Source of the DNA: an uncultured Roseburia sp.
Lineage (GTDB): Bacteria > Bacillota > Clostridia > Lachnospirales > Lachnospiraceae
Assembly (NCBI GenBank): GCA_945787015.1
Contig: CALZGM010000004.1
Span: forward strand, 84,240-148,239
DNA length: 64,000 nucleotides
Direction of reading: 5' to 3'
Within the stretch, counting starts at the first letter, position 1. The number at the start of each line of letters is the position of its first letter. Made by a program: the position numbers and the translations under genes. Under the pieces are notes generated by a model. It did not search any database, was not told the origin of the DNA, and saw only the letters and a list, made by a program, of their open reading frames with translations. This document shows positions 55,209 through 63,945 of this stretch, in pieces.

Positions 55209-55230
55209 ATTTTCGTAATATTTTCGTAAT
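55209..55230. repeat. Two tandem 11-base repeats upstream of the NlpC/P60 promoter
   Basis: ATTTTCGTAAT occurs twice back to back (55209-55219 and 55220-55230), period one helical turn, ending four bases from the -35 box; possible activator site. Confidence 0.6.
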
Positions 55231-55252
55231 ATTTAGTCTGTTTGACTCTTAA

Positions 55253-56173
55253 TTAATTAAGAGAAAAATAATATTTTGCAGTATTTACATCCTTCCTCAT
55301 CTGCTCAGACAATGCATCCATATTTGGAAACTTGAACTCTTTTCGAATTTTTTTTAGGAAAGTGACACATACGTTTTTTCCATAAACATCCTGATTAAAA
55401 TCTAAAATATAGGTTTCTATACCAATCGGATTTTTACCTTTAACAGTAGGCTTGCATCCTACATTTGTCACTCCCTGATAAGATTTTCCATCAATCGTAA
55501 CTTTTGTAATATAAACGCCAAAATCAGGAAGCAGTTTATTTGCTGGTGGAATGATATTAATCGTAGGGAATCCGATTGTTCTCCCCAATCTATTTCCATG
55601 TTCCACGATTCCTGAAACAAAGTACGGATATCCAAGCAGTTTATTTGCCTTTTCAATTCGTCCTTCCGCAATTTCCTCACGCACATAAGTACTGCTTATG
55701 TCACGCTCGTCCTCCTTTATCTTTGGAAGAATGATTGCTTCATATGACAAAAGTTTTGCATACTCCTTTAGCATCTGATAATTTCCTCTACGATTGTGTC
55801 CAAAACAGAAATCCTCGCCTGCTACAATGCATTTCACAGAAAGCTTATTAACTAACATACGGATAAAATCCTCCGGCTCCATTGACATCACTTCCTGTGT
55901 AAAGGGGCACTCTATAAGATAATCTATCCCAAAAGAGTCAAACATATGCATTTTTTCTTCATTAGTAGTCAGAACTTTTACATCTTCCTCTTCCAACTTC
56001 TTTTTGGGTGGAATATCAAAGGTAAATATTACCGTTGACAAGCCTTCTTTCTTTTTCTTTAAAAGCTGTTCCAACAGCAATTCATGACCTCTGTGTATAC
56101 CATCGAATTTACCAAGCGAAATAACCGTAGGTTCTTCAATCAGAAAATCTGTTGTATTTTTTATATATTTCAT
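55253..56173 (-). CDS. ribF: Bifunctional riboflavin kinase/FAD synthetase
   Basis: A 306-residue enzyme making FMN then FAD. N-terminal FAD synthetase with GKFDGIHRGHELLL (22-35, the HxGH nucleotidyltransferase motif) and C-terminal riboflavin kinase with GRTIGFPTINI (about 200). The ATG overlaps the truB stop by four bases (ATGA). An exact 18-base palindrome, CTCTTAATTAATTAAGAG at 55246-55263, covers its stop codon. Last gene of the rimP-to-ribF operon. Confidence 0.96.
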   Translation of the reverse strand: MKYIKNTTDFLIEEPTVISLGKFDGIHRGHELLLEQLLKKKKEGLSTVIFTFDIPPKKKLEEEDVKVLTTNEEKMHMFDSFGIDYLIECPFTQEVMSMEPEDFIRMLVNKLSVKCIVAGEDFCFGHNRRGNYQMLKEYAKLLSYEAIILPKIKEDERDISSTYVREEIAEGRIEKANKLLGYPYFVSGIVEHGNRLGRTIGFPTINIIPPANKLLPDFGVYITKVTIDGKSYQGVTNVGCKPTVKGKNPIGIETYILDFNQDVYGKNVCVTFLKKIRKEFKFPNMDALSEQMRKDVNTAKYYFSLN

Positions 56174-57069
56174 TCTCCTAAAAACAATTTCACCGGCTTA
56201 TAATTACTCTGTTTTTCGTCAAACTCATAAATTCCGATAAAACGCCCTTCTTCATCATAGATTCTAACCGGTTGGCTCCTTAACAGGATGCTTTCTTCAT
56301 TCAGCATAATAGGTTCCAAGCGGTTTCCATTATATATGAACTTTTCATACTTTTTTCCTGCAGTCGTCTTAGGATATTTCAAAAAAACCGAATCCACAGA
56401 ATTTACAAAAGAGAAATCTTCTTCAGCTACAAGCTTTTCCACTTCTTTTAGCGTTAAAGCATTTTCTATTTTAAATTCAGAAACTCTGGTACGAATCAAT
56501 TTTTCCATACAGGCACCACAGCCTAATTTTATTCCGATATCTTCGCATAGTGTTCTGATATACGTTCCTTTCGAACACCTTATATGCATGGTCACTCTTG
56601 GCAGTTCTATTTTAAGGATTTGAATATCATAAATAACAACCGGTCTTGCTTTGCGCTCTACAGTCTTTCCTTCTCTAGCCAAATCACATAATTTTCTGCC
56701 ATTCACCTTTAATGCAGAATACATTGGTGGGATCTGCATATAGTCTCCAACAAAACCTAATACAGCATCAGTAACTTCCTGCTCTGTCACATTCACTTCC
56801 TGTTCTTTTAGCACCGCACCGGAAATATCCTGTGTATCCGTTATTTTCCCAAGAAGCATAACTGCCTCATATTCTTTTTCCTTCTCTGTCAATAAATCAC
56901 AGACCCTTGTAGCTTTTCCAAGGCATACCGGAAGTACTCCTTCCGCATCCGGATCTAGAGTCCCTGTATGTCCAATTTTCTTTTGTTTAAAAATCCCTCT
57001 GCACTTTGCTACAACATCGAAGGATGTAAACCCTTTTTCTTTGTATACATTAATAATGCCATTTATCAT
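56170..57069 (-). CDS. truB: tRNA pseudouridine(55) synthase TruB
   Basis: A 299-residue enzyme making pseudouridine 55 in the tRNA T-loop. The catalytic Asp is D39 in GHTGTLDPDAEGVLPV; the C-terminal PUA-like region follows about residue 230. ATG at 57069 with GTGGAG six bases upstream; a GTG four codons earlier opens the same frame. Coupled to ribF. Confidence 0.96.
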   Translation of the reverse strand: MINGIINVYKEKGFTSFDVVAKCRGIFKQKKIGHTGTLDPDAEGVLPVCLGKATRVCDLLTEKEKEYEAVMLLGKITDTQDISGAVLKEQEVNVTEQEVTDAVLGFVGDYMQIPPMYSALKVNGRKLCDLAREGKTVERKARPVVIYDIQILKIELPRVTMHIRCSKGTYIRTLCEDIGIKLGCGACMEKLIRTRVSEFKIENALTLKEVEKLVAEEDFSFVNSVDSVFLKYPKTTAGKKYEKFIYNGNRLEPIMLNEESILLRSQPVRIYDEEGRFIGIYEFDEKQSNYKPVKLFLGE

Positions 57070-57099
57070 GTCATTCTCCACTAATCATACATACAACAA

Positions 57100-57121
57100 G
57101 AGGCGAATCAGCATTCGCCTC
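57100..57121 (-). other. Nine-base hairpin over the nrnA stop codon
   Basis: GAGGCGAAT and ATTCGCCTC flank CAGC. The stem includes the last nrnA codons and stop. No good T-run follows, so it is more likely a processing or attenuation hairpin than a full terminator. Confidence 0.5.
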
Positions 57122-58070
57122 CCTTTCGTTGTTCTGAAATCTCATTTACAAGCATTTCTATCAGTTCTTCCGGATTTCCTGTTAATGTACATCCGGCAGC
57201 CCTTACATGTCCACCGCCACCATGCTTTACTGCAATTGCTGCCACATCCAGATACTGTGCCGAACGCATACTTACTTTGTACTGGTTCTCGCCATTCTCA
57301 TATAAAAAAACAGAGGTTTCAACTCCCTTTGTAGAGCGCAGCATACTTGATATTCCGTCTAAATGCTTTGGAAGAACATGATACTGGTCCATTTCTTCCT
57401 TTGTAATAAAACAAGAAATACATAACCCGTTCAAATGCAGCCGGCTCTTTAGCAATGCTAAACCAATAATTTTCTGTTGTTCAAATGTTTTCACAAAATA
57501 TGTCTCATCCACTATTTTAGAGTAGTTAATCCCAAGTTCCATTAAAAAACCTGCTGCCTCCATTGTGGATTTTGATGTACAAGAATATTGGAATACTCCT
57601 GTGTCATGTACCATTCCTACATAAAGGCACTCTGCAATGAAGCGGTTAATTTTTTCCTTTGGTAACAAATTATAAATCAGTTCCGAAGTAGAACTTGCTG
57701 TAGGAATTACATAATGATGCTGTCCAAAGCACTCATTACTAATATGGTGGTCGATATTAACCGTCACCTTTGCAGAATCAAAATACTTTTTTGATTCTCC
57801 AAGCCGTTCTACATCTCCGCAATCCTGAACAATCATTAAATCATAGCAAATGTTTTCCGGACGCTCTGATTTAATTTCTTCTGAGAATCTTAAAAATTTA
57901 AAAATGTTTGGAATTGGATCCAAATACAAATCTGCTTTTTTCCCGGGATAGTATTCTTTTATATAATTATAAGTTGCAAGGCAGGAACCTACACAATCGC
58001 CATCCGGGTTAATATGCCCGGCAATGGCAATCGTGTCTGCTTCTTCCAGTAATAAATCCAAGTTTATCAT
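57108..58070 (-). CDS. nrnA: DHH/DHHA1 phosphoesterase NrnA (oligoribonuclease/pAp phosphatase)
   Basis: A 320-residue cytosolic enzyme that degrades 2-5 nt RNAs and dephosphorylates 3'-phosphoadenosine-5'-phosphate. DHH motifs: GHINPDGDCVGS (I), QDCGDVERLG, NIDHHISNE (III); C-terminal DHHA1 with GGGGHVRAAGCTL. ATG at 58070 with AGAGG six bases upstream, sharing bases with the end of rbfA. Standard neighbour of rbfA and truB in Clostridia. Confidence 0.94.
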   Translation of the reverse strand: MINLDLLLEEADTIAIAGHINPDGDCVGSCLATYNYIKEYYPGKKADLYLDPIPNIFKFLRFSEEIKSERPENICYDLMIVQDCGDVERLGESKKYFDSAKVTVNIDHHISNECFGQHHYVIPTASSTSELIYNLLPKEKINRFIAECLYVGMVHDTGVFQYSCTSKSTMEAAGFLMELGINYSKIVDETYFVKTFEQQKIIGLALLKSRLHLNGLCISCFITKEEMDQYHVLPKHLDGISSMLRSTKGVETSVFLYENGENQYKVSMRSAQYLDVAAIAVKHGGGGHVRAAGCTLTGNPEELIEMLVNEISEQRKGGEC

Positions 58071-58071
58071 A

Positions 58072-58458
58072 TTATTCCTCTGTATCATCCTCACTACGCT
58101 CTGGCATGTCTTTGGTGACATCCTCAATCATCTTAGACATTTTTACACCATATTCGATGGACTGATCTAAAATGAATGTAATCTGAGGAGTGTTTCTGAG
58201 ATTTATGCTGTGTGCTAATTCTCTACGAATATAGCCTTCTGCACTTTTTAAACCTGCAATTGTATTTTTCTGTGATTCTTCATCACCTAATACACTAATA
58301 TATGCCTTACAGGTTTTTAAATCAGGAGCCACTTCAACCGCAACCACACTTGTCATTGGATTGATACGTGGATCCTTGATTTCTCCACGGATGATATTCG
58401 AAAGTTCACGTAATACTTCGCCATTAATACGAGTATTTTTAATACTGTTCTTTCTCAA
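58072..58458 (-). CDS. rbfA: Ribosome-binding factor A
   Basis: A 128-residue KH-fold factor for 30S maturation. Conserved RINGEVLRELSNIIRGEIKDPRI and VYISVLGD-type strands (here AYISVLGDEE). The start codon is TTG at 58458 with AAGGAG eight bases upstream; no in-frame ATG occurs until far inside the conserved domain. A tiny out-of-frame ORF ATG-CAT-TGA overlaps this start (see findings). C-terminal tail is acidic. Confidence 0.94.
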   Translation of the reverse strand: MRKNSIKNTRINGEVLRELSNIIRGEIKDPRINPMTSVVAVEVAPDLKTCKAYISVLGDEESQKNTIAGLKSAEGYIRRELAHSINLRNTPQITFILDQSIEYGVKMSKMIEDVTKDMPERSEDDTEE

Positions 58459-58481
58459 TGCATGCTCTCCTTTTCCTATTC

Positions 58482-61361
58482 CTAGCGAGGCACTTCTACC
58501 ATTGTATATGCCTCTACAATATCCAATTCTGCAATATCATTAAAGCCTTCAAATACAAGACCACACTCGTAACCTGTCCGGACTTCTTTTACATCATCCT
58601 TAAATCTCTTAAGTGATGCCAAGTTTCCTTCAAAAATCTGCGTTCCTTCACGAGTAATACGAACTTTACATCCTCTTTGGAAAACACCATCCAGGATATA
58701 AGAACCTGCGATATTACCAACACCGGAAGCCTTGAAAATCTGGCGAACTTCTGCATGACCAAGTACTTTTTCTTCAAATACCGGATCTAACATACCCTTC
58801 ATAGCAGCTTCCACATCTTCGATTGCCTGATAAATAACTTTGTACAATCTTACGTCTACGCCTTCCTTTTCAGCGGAAACCTTAGCGGTCGGGTCCGGAC
58901 GAACATTAAAGCCTATAATAATTGCATTTGATGCAGATGCAAGTGTGATATCTGATTCATTGATTGCGCCTACGCCGCCATGAATCACCTTAACCACAAC
59001 CTCTTCGTTTGAAAGCTTTACAAGACTCTGTTTTACTGCTTCCACAGAACCCTGAACGTCTGCTTTTACAATAATATTTAATTCCTTTACATTTCCTGAC
59101 TGAATCTGTGAGAACAAATCATCTAAGGACATTCTGGATTTGGTCTCTTCAATCAGACGGTTCTTACTCTCTGAAATATAAGTTTCGGCGAATGCACGAG
59201 CTTCCTTTTCTGTTTCAGTAGAAACAAATGTTTCTCCAGCCTCAGGAACAGAAGATAAACCAAGGATTTCCACCGGCATAGATGGACCTGCCTCTTTTAC
59301 TCTGCGTCCCTGATCATCAATCATAGCACGTACTTTACCATAGCAGCTGCCGCAGGCAACCGGCTGACCAACTTTTAATGTACCTTTCTGTACCAATACA
59401 GTTGCAACCGCACCACGTCCCTTGTCAAGCTGTGCTTCAATAACAAGACCTCTCGCATTACGATTCGGATTTGCTTTTAACTCTAATACATCTGCTGTCA
59501 ATAAAACCATCTCAAGTAAGTTTTCAATACCTTCCTTGGTATGAGCAGAAACCGGGCAGAAAATAGTACTGCCGCCCCAGTCTTCCGGAATCAATTCATG
59601 CTCTGCCAATTCCTGTTTTACACGATCAATATTAGCGCTTGGCTTATCAATCTTGTTGATTGCAACAATAATTTCTACTCCCGCTGCTTTTGCGTGATTA
59701 ATTGCTTCAACAGTCTGAGGCATAACACCATCATCAGCAGCCACAACCAAAATTGCGATGTCGGTAGAATTTGCTCCACGCATACGCATAGCGGTAAATG
59801 CTTCATGTCCAGGTGTGTCTAAGAAAGTAATCTTCTGTCCGTTAATGGATACGACAGACGCACCAATATGCTGTGTAATACCACCAGCTTCACGATCCGT
59901 GACACGTGTAGAGCGAATTGCATCCAATAAAGATGTTTTACCATGATCGACATGACCCATTACACAGACTACCGGCGGACGAGAAACTAAGGTTTCCTCT
60001 GCGTCATCTTCCTCTTTTAACAGTTCAGCAATTACGTCAATCTTTTCTTCCGGTTCGCAGATACAGTTGAATTCTAAAGCGATTTCTTCTGCCTGTTCAT
60101 AATCGATTTCCTGATTTACCGTTACCATTGTTCCTTTTAAGAATAACTTCTTAACGATTGCAGCAGGCTGAATCTTCATTTTATCGGCAAGGTCTTTAAT
60201 TGTCAGCTTCTCAGGTAATACTAAAGTCTTAATTGTATCTTCTTCCTGTTTTGCCTGCTGAGGCTGCTGAGGTTTCTTTTTACCACCGTTTTTTTCTAGG
60301 TTTACAAAACGTTCCTGTTTCTTTCCACCTAAAACATCGTAATCATTTCTCTTGTTATTTTTCTTATTGTCACGCTCTCTTTCACGTGTTTCTTTTCCGC
60401 GAAGTTCCTCTGCTCCTAAGGATGCAGATTCTTTATTAAATTTATCAATTTCACGGTCTAATCTGCCATTTCCACCATCTTTACGACGATTATTTCCACG
60501 ATCGCCGCGGTCATTACGTTCATCCTTATTAAATCCCTGGCCCGGTCTTCCATTATTCTGGAATTGACGTCTATCACCTTGAGGTCTGTCTCCCTGTGGA
60601 CGTCTGTCTCCTTGAGGTCTGTCTCCCTGTAGGCGTCTGTCTCCCTGTGGTCTGTCTCCCTGCGGACGTCTGTCTCCCTGTGGTCTGTCTCCCTGTGGTC
60701 TGTCTCCCTGCGGACGTCTGTCTCCCTGTGGACGCTCTTTCCGCTGTTCCATCTGGGCATACACGTTTTCTACCGGCTTTTTAAATACACGTTCCTGTGA
60801 CGTTACAACTGTAGCTGTTTCAGATACAGACTCTTTTGCTACAGGAGCCTCTGTGGCAGCCGGTGTCGTTTCTGTCTGCTTTGCATTTGGATTAATCAAG
60901 CTGTCAAAGTATTTTCTCATATCATTTCCTGACATGGTCTTTGGCTGTGCCTCATTATTCTGCGGACGTCTGTCTCCCTGTGGTCTGTCATTTTGTGGAC
61001 GTCGCTCACCCTGCGGTCTTTCAGGTCTTCCCTGTCCCGGGCGTCTGTTTCCATTTCTCATCCCGCCTTGTTTGCTATACTGTGCATTAAATACTGCTGT
61101 AATATTTTTCTTTTTCGGTTTTGGGGCTTCCTCTACAGGGATTTCAGCCTTTTCAGGTTCCACTTTTGGAGCTTCCTTAACAGGTTCTTCCTTTGGTGTA
61201 ACAGCTTTTTGAAATTTCTTGCGCACAATTTCCTGTGCTGCATCTTCCACATTGCTTTGCGCTGCTTTTACTGCATATTCTGTATTTGCTAATGTTTCTA
61301 TTATATCCTTTGAATTTATTTCTAATTCTTTTGCAAGTTCATGAACTTTCATTTTTGCCAT
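58482..61361 (-). CDS. infB: Translation initiation factor IF-2
   Basis: A 959-residue GTPase that places initiator tRNA. N-terminal IF2_N (1-55), a long disordered charged region (about 60-360) rich in RPQGD and RRPQGD repeats, a second IF2_N, then the G domain with GHVDHGKT (near 469), DTPGHEAF and NKIDKP, followed by domains II-IV. ATG at 61361, with GGAGGAG nine bases upstream, is preferred to the ATG at 61379. Follows ylxQ by 17 bases. Confidence 0.96.
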   Translation of the reverse strand: MAKMKVHELAKELEINSKDIIETLANTEYAVKAAQSNVEDAAQEIVRKKFQKAVTPKEEPVKEAPKVEPEKAEIPVEEAPKPKKKNITAVFNAQYSKQGGMRNGNRRPGQGRPERPQGERRPQNDRPQGDRRPQNNEAQPKTMSGNDMRKYFDSLINPNAKQTETTPAATEAPVAKESVSETATVVTSQERVFKKPVENVYAQMEQRKERPQGDRRPQGDRPQGDRPQGDRRPQGDRPQGDRRLQGDRPQGDRRPQGDRPQGDRRQFQNNGRPGQGFNKDERNDRGDRGNNRRKDGGNGRLDREIDKFNKESASLGAEELRGKETRERERDNKKNNKRNDYDVLGGKKQERFVNLEKNGGKKKPQQPQQAKQEEDTIKTLVLPEKLTIKDLADKMKIQPAAIVKKLFLKGTMVTVNQEIDYEQAEEIALEFNCICEPEEKIDVIAELLKEEDDAEETLVSRPPVVCVMGHVDHGKTSLLDAIRSTRVTDREAGGITQHIGASVVSINGQKITFLDTPGHEAFTAMRMRGANSTDIAILVVAADDGVMPQTVEAINHAKAAGVEIIVAINKIDKPSANIDRVKQELAEHELIPEDWGGSTIFCPVSAHTKEGIENLLEMVLLTADVLELKANPNRNARGLVIEAQLDKGRGAVATVLVQKGTLKVGQPVACGSCYGKVRAMIDDQGRRVKEAGPSMPVEILGLSSVPEAGETFVSTETEKEARAFAETYISESKNRLIEETKSRMSLDDLFSQIQSGNVKELNIIVKADVQGSVEAVKQSLVKLSNEEVVVKVIHGGVGAINESDITLASASNAIIIGFNVRPDPTAKVSAEKEGVDVRLYKVIYQAIEDVEAAMKGMLDPVFEEKVLGHAEVRQIFKASGVGNIAGSYILDGVFQRGCKVRITREGTQIFEGNLASLKRFKDDVKEVRTGYECGLVFEGFNDIAELDIVEAYTMVEVPR
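60580..60740 (-). repeat. Tandem coding repeats in infB ([11 protein letters not shown])
   Basis: Nearly identical 15- and 18-base units encode RPQGD and RRPQGD at least ten times (IF-2 residues about 205-260). A related shorter group is at 60958-61050. Prone to slippage, hence length variation between strains. Confidence 0.9.
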
Positions 61362-61378
61362 ATATTCTGACTCCTCCA

Positions 61379-61696
61379 TTATTCAGTTGTTTTGCTTTTT
61401 ATCTTGTCTTCGATATTTTTTGCGAAGCTTTCATTATTTACTGCTAAGGAAGCGCGAAACTCTTTTCCGATTGCATGACCTATCATCTCTTTTTCAGAAT
61501 AAACATACATTGGCACTTCATAAAAAGTTGTCATGTCACGAAAATGTTTTTTCGTATTTTCCGAAGCATCTCCTGCTACAATGACAAGAAAAGCCTTGCC
61601 TTCTTTGACCGATTTTTCTGTAGAAAACTCACCACTCGCAATCGCTCCTGCTTTTGCCGCAAGTCCTAACATAGATAGTACTTTATCTGGTTTCAA
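61379..61696 (-). CDS. ylxQ: Ribosomal L7Ae/L30e-like RNA-binding protein YlxQ
   Basis: A 105-residue L7Ae-fold protein, probably a K-turn binder. Conserved [15 protein letters not shown] and [15 protein letters not shown]. Starts at TTG (61696) inside the end of ylxR, with AAGGAG ten bases upstream; the segment [13 protein letters not shown] fits the usual family N-terminus. Always between ylxR and infB in Firmicutes. Precise function unknown. Confidence 0.9.
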   Translation of the reverse strand: MKPDKVLSMLGLAAKAGAIASGEFSTEKSVKEGKAFLVIVAGDASENTKKHFRDMTTFYEVPMYVYSEKEMIGHAIGKEFRASLAVNNESFAKNIEDKIKSKTTE

Positions 61697-61958
61697 GTTC
61701 TCCCATCTCCTTTGCTAACATTTCATAAACCTCTTTTGGAATTGGCATTTTAAAGGAGCGTTCTAATCCTCTGCTTTTGATTGCCTTTTCTAAGCAGCTG
61801 CTATTAGGACAAATATATGCACCACGTCCGTTCATCCGTCCGGTTGCATCTAATAAAATTGCTCCTTCTGCGTTCTTGATAATACGAGTCATTTCCTTTT
61901 TAGCCTTCATTTCACCGCAGCCAATACACTGTCGCATCGGTATTTTTTTATTGGTCAT
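61683..61958 (-). CDS. rnpM: RNase P modulator RnpM (YlxR, DUF448)
   Basis: A 91-residue DUF448 protein with the signature MRQCIGCGEMKAKKEM and GRMNGRGAYICPN. In Bacillus this protein binds RNase P RNA and lowers its activity. GAGG lies eight bases before the ATG. Located between nusA and ylxQ as usual. Confidence 0.94.
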   Translation of the reverse strand: MTNKKIPMRQCIGCGEMKAKKEMTRIIKNAEGAILLDATGRMNGRGAYICPNSSCLEKAIKSRGLERSFKMPIPKEVYEMLAKEMGELETR

Positions 61959-61986
61959 CTGTTTCGCCTCAATCTTTTAACTATTT

Positions 61987-63114
61987 TTATTCGCCATCTT
62001 CCTCGTATCCGTCATAATCCTCATCATAGTATTCACCATCATAATCTTCTTCATAATCAAAGAAATCTCCGGATTCTCTGGCTTGTGTTTCACTCTTAAT
62101 ATCAATCTTAAATCCTGTTAATCTGGCTGCAAGTCTTGCATTCTGTCCTTCTTTACCGATTGCAAGTGATAACTGATAATCAGGAACTACAACCTTTGCA
62201 GACTTCTCATCTGCATCTGCAATAACCGAAATTACCTTTGCCGGACTTAAAGCATTTTCTATTAACATTGCCGGATTTTCGTTCCAGGTAATGATATCAA
62301 TTTTTTCACCGCGAAGTTCATTCACGATTGCATTTACTCTTGCTCCATTCATACCGACACATGCACCTACCGGATCAACATCCGGATCATTTGACCATAC
62401 AGCAATTTTGGTTCTGCTTCCTGCTTCACGAGCAATTGCTTTAATTTCAACAATTCCTTCACGAACCTCAGTTACTTCTGATTCAAATAAACGTTTAACC
62501 AATTCAGGGTGTGTTCTTGAAACTAAAATCTTTGGTCCTTTAGAGGTTGATTTTACTTCAAGAATATATAACTTAATACGTTCTGTTGGCTTAAATACCT
62601 CGCCCTTTACCTGTTCATTTTCAGTAAGCATCGCATCTACCTTACCAAGATTTATACTTACGTTTTTTCCAATATAGCGTTGCACGATACCTGTTACAAT
62701 ATCTTTTTCTTTGCTATAATATTCATCAAATAAGACTTTACGCTCTTCCTCTCGAATTTTTTGTAAAATCACATTTTTAGCATTTTGTGTTGCGATACGT
62801 CCAAAGTCCTTTGAAATCACTTCCACATTTACGATATCGCCGATTTCATACTTAGAGTCAATCATTTTTGCATTTACTAAGCTGATTTCTTCTACCGGAT
62901 TTTCTACAGTCTCTACTACTGTTTTCTTCTGGAATACCTGATATTCACAAGTATCCGGATTAATCAATACCTCTACATTATCAGCTGAGCCAAAATGATT
63001 TTTACATGCAGTCATAAGGGAATCCCCAATTGCCTGCAGTAATGTCTCTTTACTGATATTTTTCTCTTTCTCCAATATTGTTAACGCTTCTAATAACTCA
63101 TTATTCTTTGCCAT
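61987..63114 (-). CDS. nusA: Transcription termination/antitermination protein NusA
   Basis: A 375-residue RNA polymerase-binding factor: N-terminal domain (1-130), S1 (about 135-200), KH1 and KH2 (about 205-345, with SVIADADEKSAKVVVPD and SLAIGKEGQNARLAARLTG). It ends in a strongly acidic Asp/Glu/Tyr-rich tail of about 25 residues instead of the acidic repeats of gamma-proteobacteria. AGGAGG precedes the ATG. Confidence 0.97.
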   Translation of the reverse strand: MAKNNELLEALTILEKEKNISKETLLQAIGDSLMTACKNHFGSADNVEVLINPDTCEYQVFQKKTVVETVENPVEEISLVNAKMIDSKYEIGDIVNVEVISKDFGRIATQNAKNVILQKIREEERKVLFDEYYSKEKDIVTGIVQRYIGKNVSINLGKVDAMLTENEQVKGEVFKPTERIKLYILEVKSTSKGPKILVSRTHPELVKRLFESEVTEVREGIVEIKAIAREAGSRTKIAVWSNDPDVDPVGACVGMNGARVNAIVNELRGEKIDIITWNENPAMLIENALSPAKVISVIADADEKSAKVVVPDYQLSLAIGKEGQNARLAARLTGFKIDIKSETQARESGDFFDYEEDYDGEYYDEDYDGYEEDGE

Positions 63115-63156
63115 TTTAATATTCCTCCTATTTTTTATTTGTTATTTTCACGCGGA

Positions 63157-63624
63157 TTAAAAATCAAATGCTAATCGGATAAGTGCAATATCTGATTTAT
63201 TAAATGTTATTTCACATCCATCCTCTTGCTCTATTGTTACAGTCTTTTCGTCATATGCTTTCAAAAGTCCATAAAATTCTTTTTGATGATTGATTGACCG
63301 GTAAGTACGAATTTCTAATTCCTTCCCCATACTGCGGACATAATCTTTTTCTTTCTTTAGCGGCCTTCCAAGGCCCGGTGAGCTTACTTCAAAGACATAA
63401 GAATCTTCTACATAATCTTCTCTGTCAAGGATTTCATTCATCTCTCTGGAAACATCTACGCAGTCATTGGATGTAATACCACCTTCTTTGTCGATATAAC
63501 ATCTTAAATACCACGTGCCGCCTTCTTTCACATATTCAACATCTACTAATTCGAAGTGAAGTCGTTCCAGAATTGGAGTAATGAGTTCCTCGGTTCGTGC
63601 CTCATACATCTCTTTTTTTGACAT
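63157..63624 (-). CDS. rimP: Ribosome maturation factor RimP
   Basis: A 155-residue factor for 30S assembly: N-terminal alpha/beta domain with LVDVEYVKEGGTWYLRCYIDKEGG and C-terminal SH3-like domain (about 90-155). GAGGTG lies five bases before the ATG. First gene of the rimP-nusA-infB operon. Confidence 0.96.
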   Translation of the reverse strand: MSKKEMYEARTEELITPILERLHFELVDVEYVKEGGTWYLRCYIDKEGGITSNDCVDVSREMNEILDREDYVEDSYVFEVSSPGLGRPLKKEKDYVRSMGKELEIRTYRSINHQKEFYGLLKAYDEKTVTIEQEDGCEITFNKSDIALIRLAFDF

Positions 63625-63675
63625 GTGTACACCTCATTTCCTTCCATATTCAGTTTTATACAGCCTTATAACGTG

Positions 63676-63705
63676 AATTGAGAGAGGGCTTTCGCTCTCT
63701 CTCAA
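63676..63705 (-). other. Leader hairpin of the rimP-nusA operon
   Basis: ATTGAGAGAG/CTCTCTCAAT form a perfect stem around GGCTTTCGCT in the untranslated leader, about 50 bases before rimP. Part of the 321-base gene-free stretch 63625-63945, which also holds the promoter, direct repeats and the tRNA terminator. Confidence 0.7.
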
Positions 63706-63730
63706 TCTAGTCAACGTGTTTACATAAGTT

Positions 63731-63759
63731 AATGTATCATTAAAATGCTTAAAAATCAA
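63731..63759 (-). promoter_or_regulatory. rimP-nusA-infB operon promoter
   Basis: Minus strand TTGATT (63754-63759), 17-base spacer, TACATT (63731-63736), about 107 bases before rimP, upstream of the leader hairpin. Confidence 0.72.
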
Positions 63760-63765
63760 GGGTTT

Positions 63766-63801
63766 TTCGAAATTTTCTTTATTTAAATTCGAAATTTTCT
63801 T
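63766..63801. repeat. Direct repeats upstream of the rimP promoter
   Basis: The 14-base sequence TTCGAAATTTTCTT occurs at 63766-63779 and 63788-63801, 22 bases apart (two helical turns), starting seven bases upstream of the -35 box. Confidence 0.6.
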
Positions 63802-63867
63802 CAAATCCAAAACCCTCCCCAATTCCACTTTTCCTGATAACTTAATATGTCACGTCTTTTAATGAAA

Positions 63868-63907
63868 AAAATCCTTAAAACCTATTACAAATAAGGTTTA
63901 AGGATTT
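63868..63907 (-). terminator. tRNA-Glu terminator
   Basis: AAATCCTTAAACCT and AGG(T)TTTAAGGATTT pair with one bulge, then seven T on the minus strand, about 40 bases after the tRNA. Confidence 0.85.
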
Positions 63908-63945
63908 CTCGGGTTGGGCTGTTTAAATTTACATTTAACAGTTAG

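Noticed and set aside
55246-55263. Exact palindrome over the ribF stop as a terminator
   Set aside because: All A/T-rich stem and no T-run follows on the minus strand.
60580-60740. Regular repeats as a possible CRISPR array
   Set aside because: Units are 15-18 bases without unique spacers and encode in-frame IF-2 residues.
60596-60784. Plus-strand frame rich in Val/Cys/Leu opposite infB
   Set aside because: Antisense shadow of the RPQGD repeats; composition is a by-product of the repeat.
63634-63828. 64-residue open frame upstream of rimP
   Set aside because: It spans the promoter and leader hairpin, has no ribosome site and no protein-like composition.
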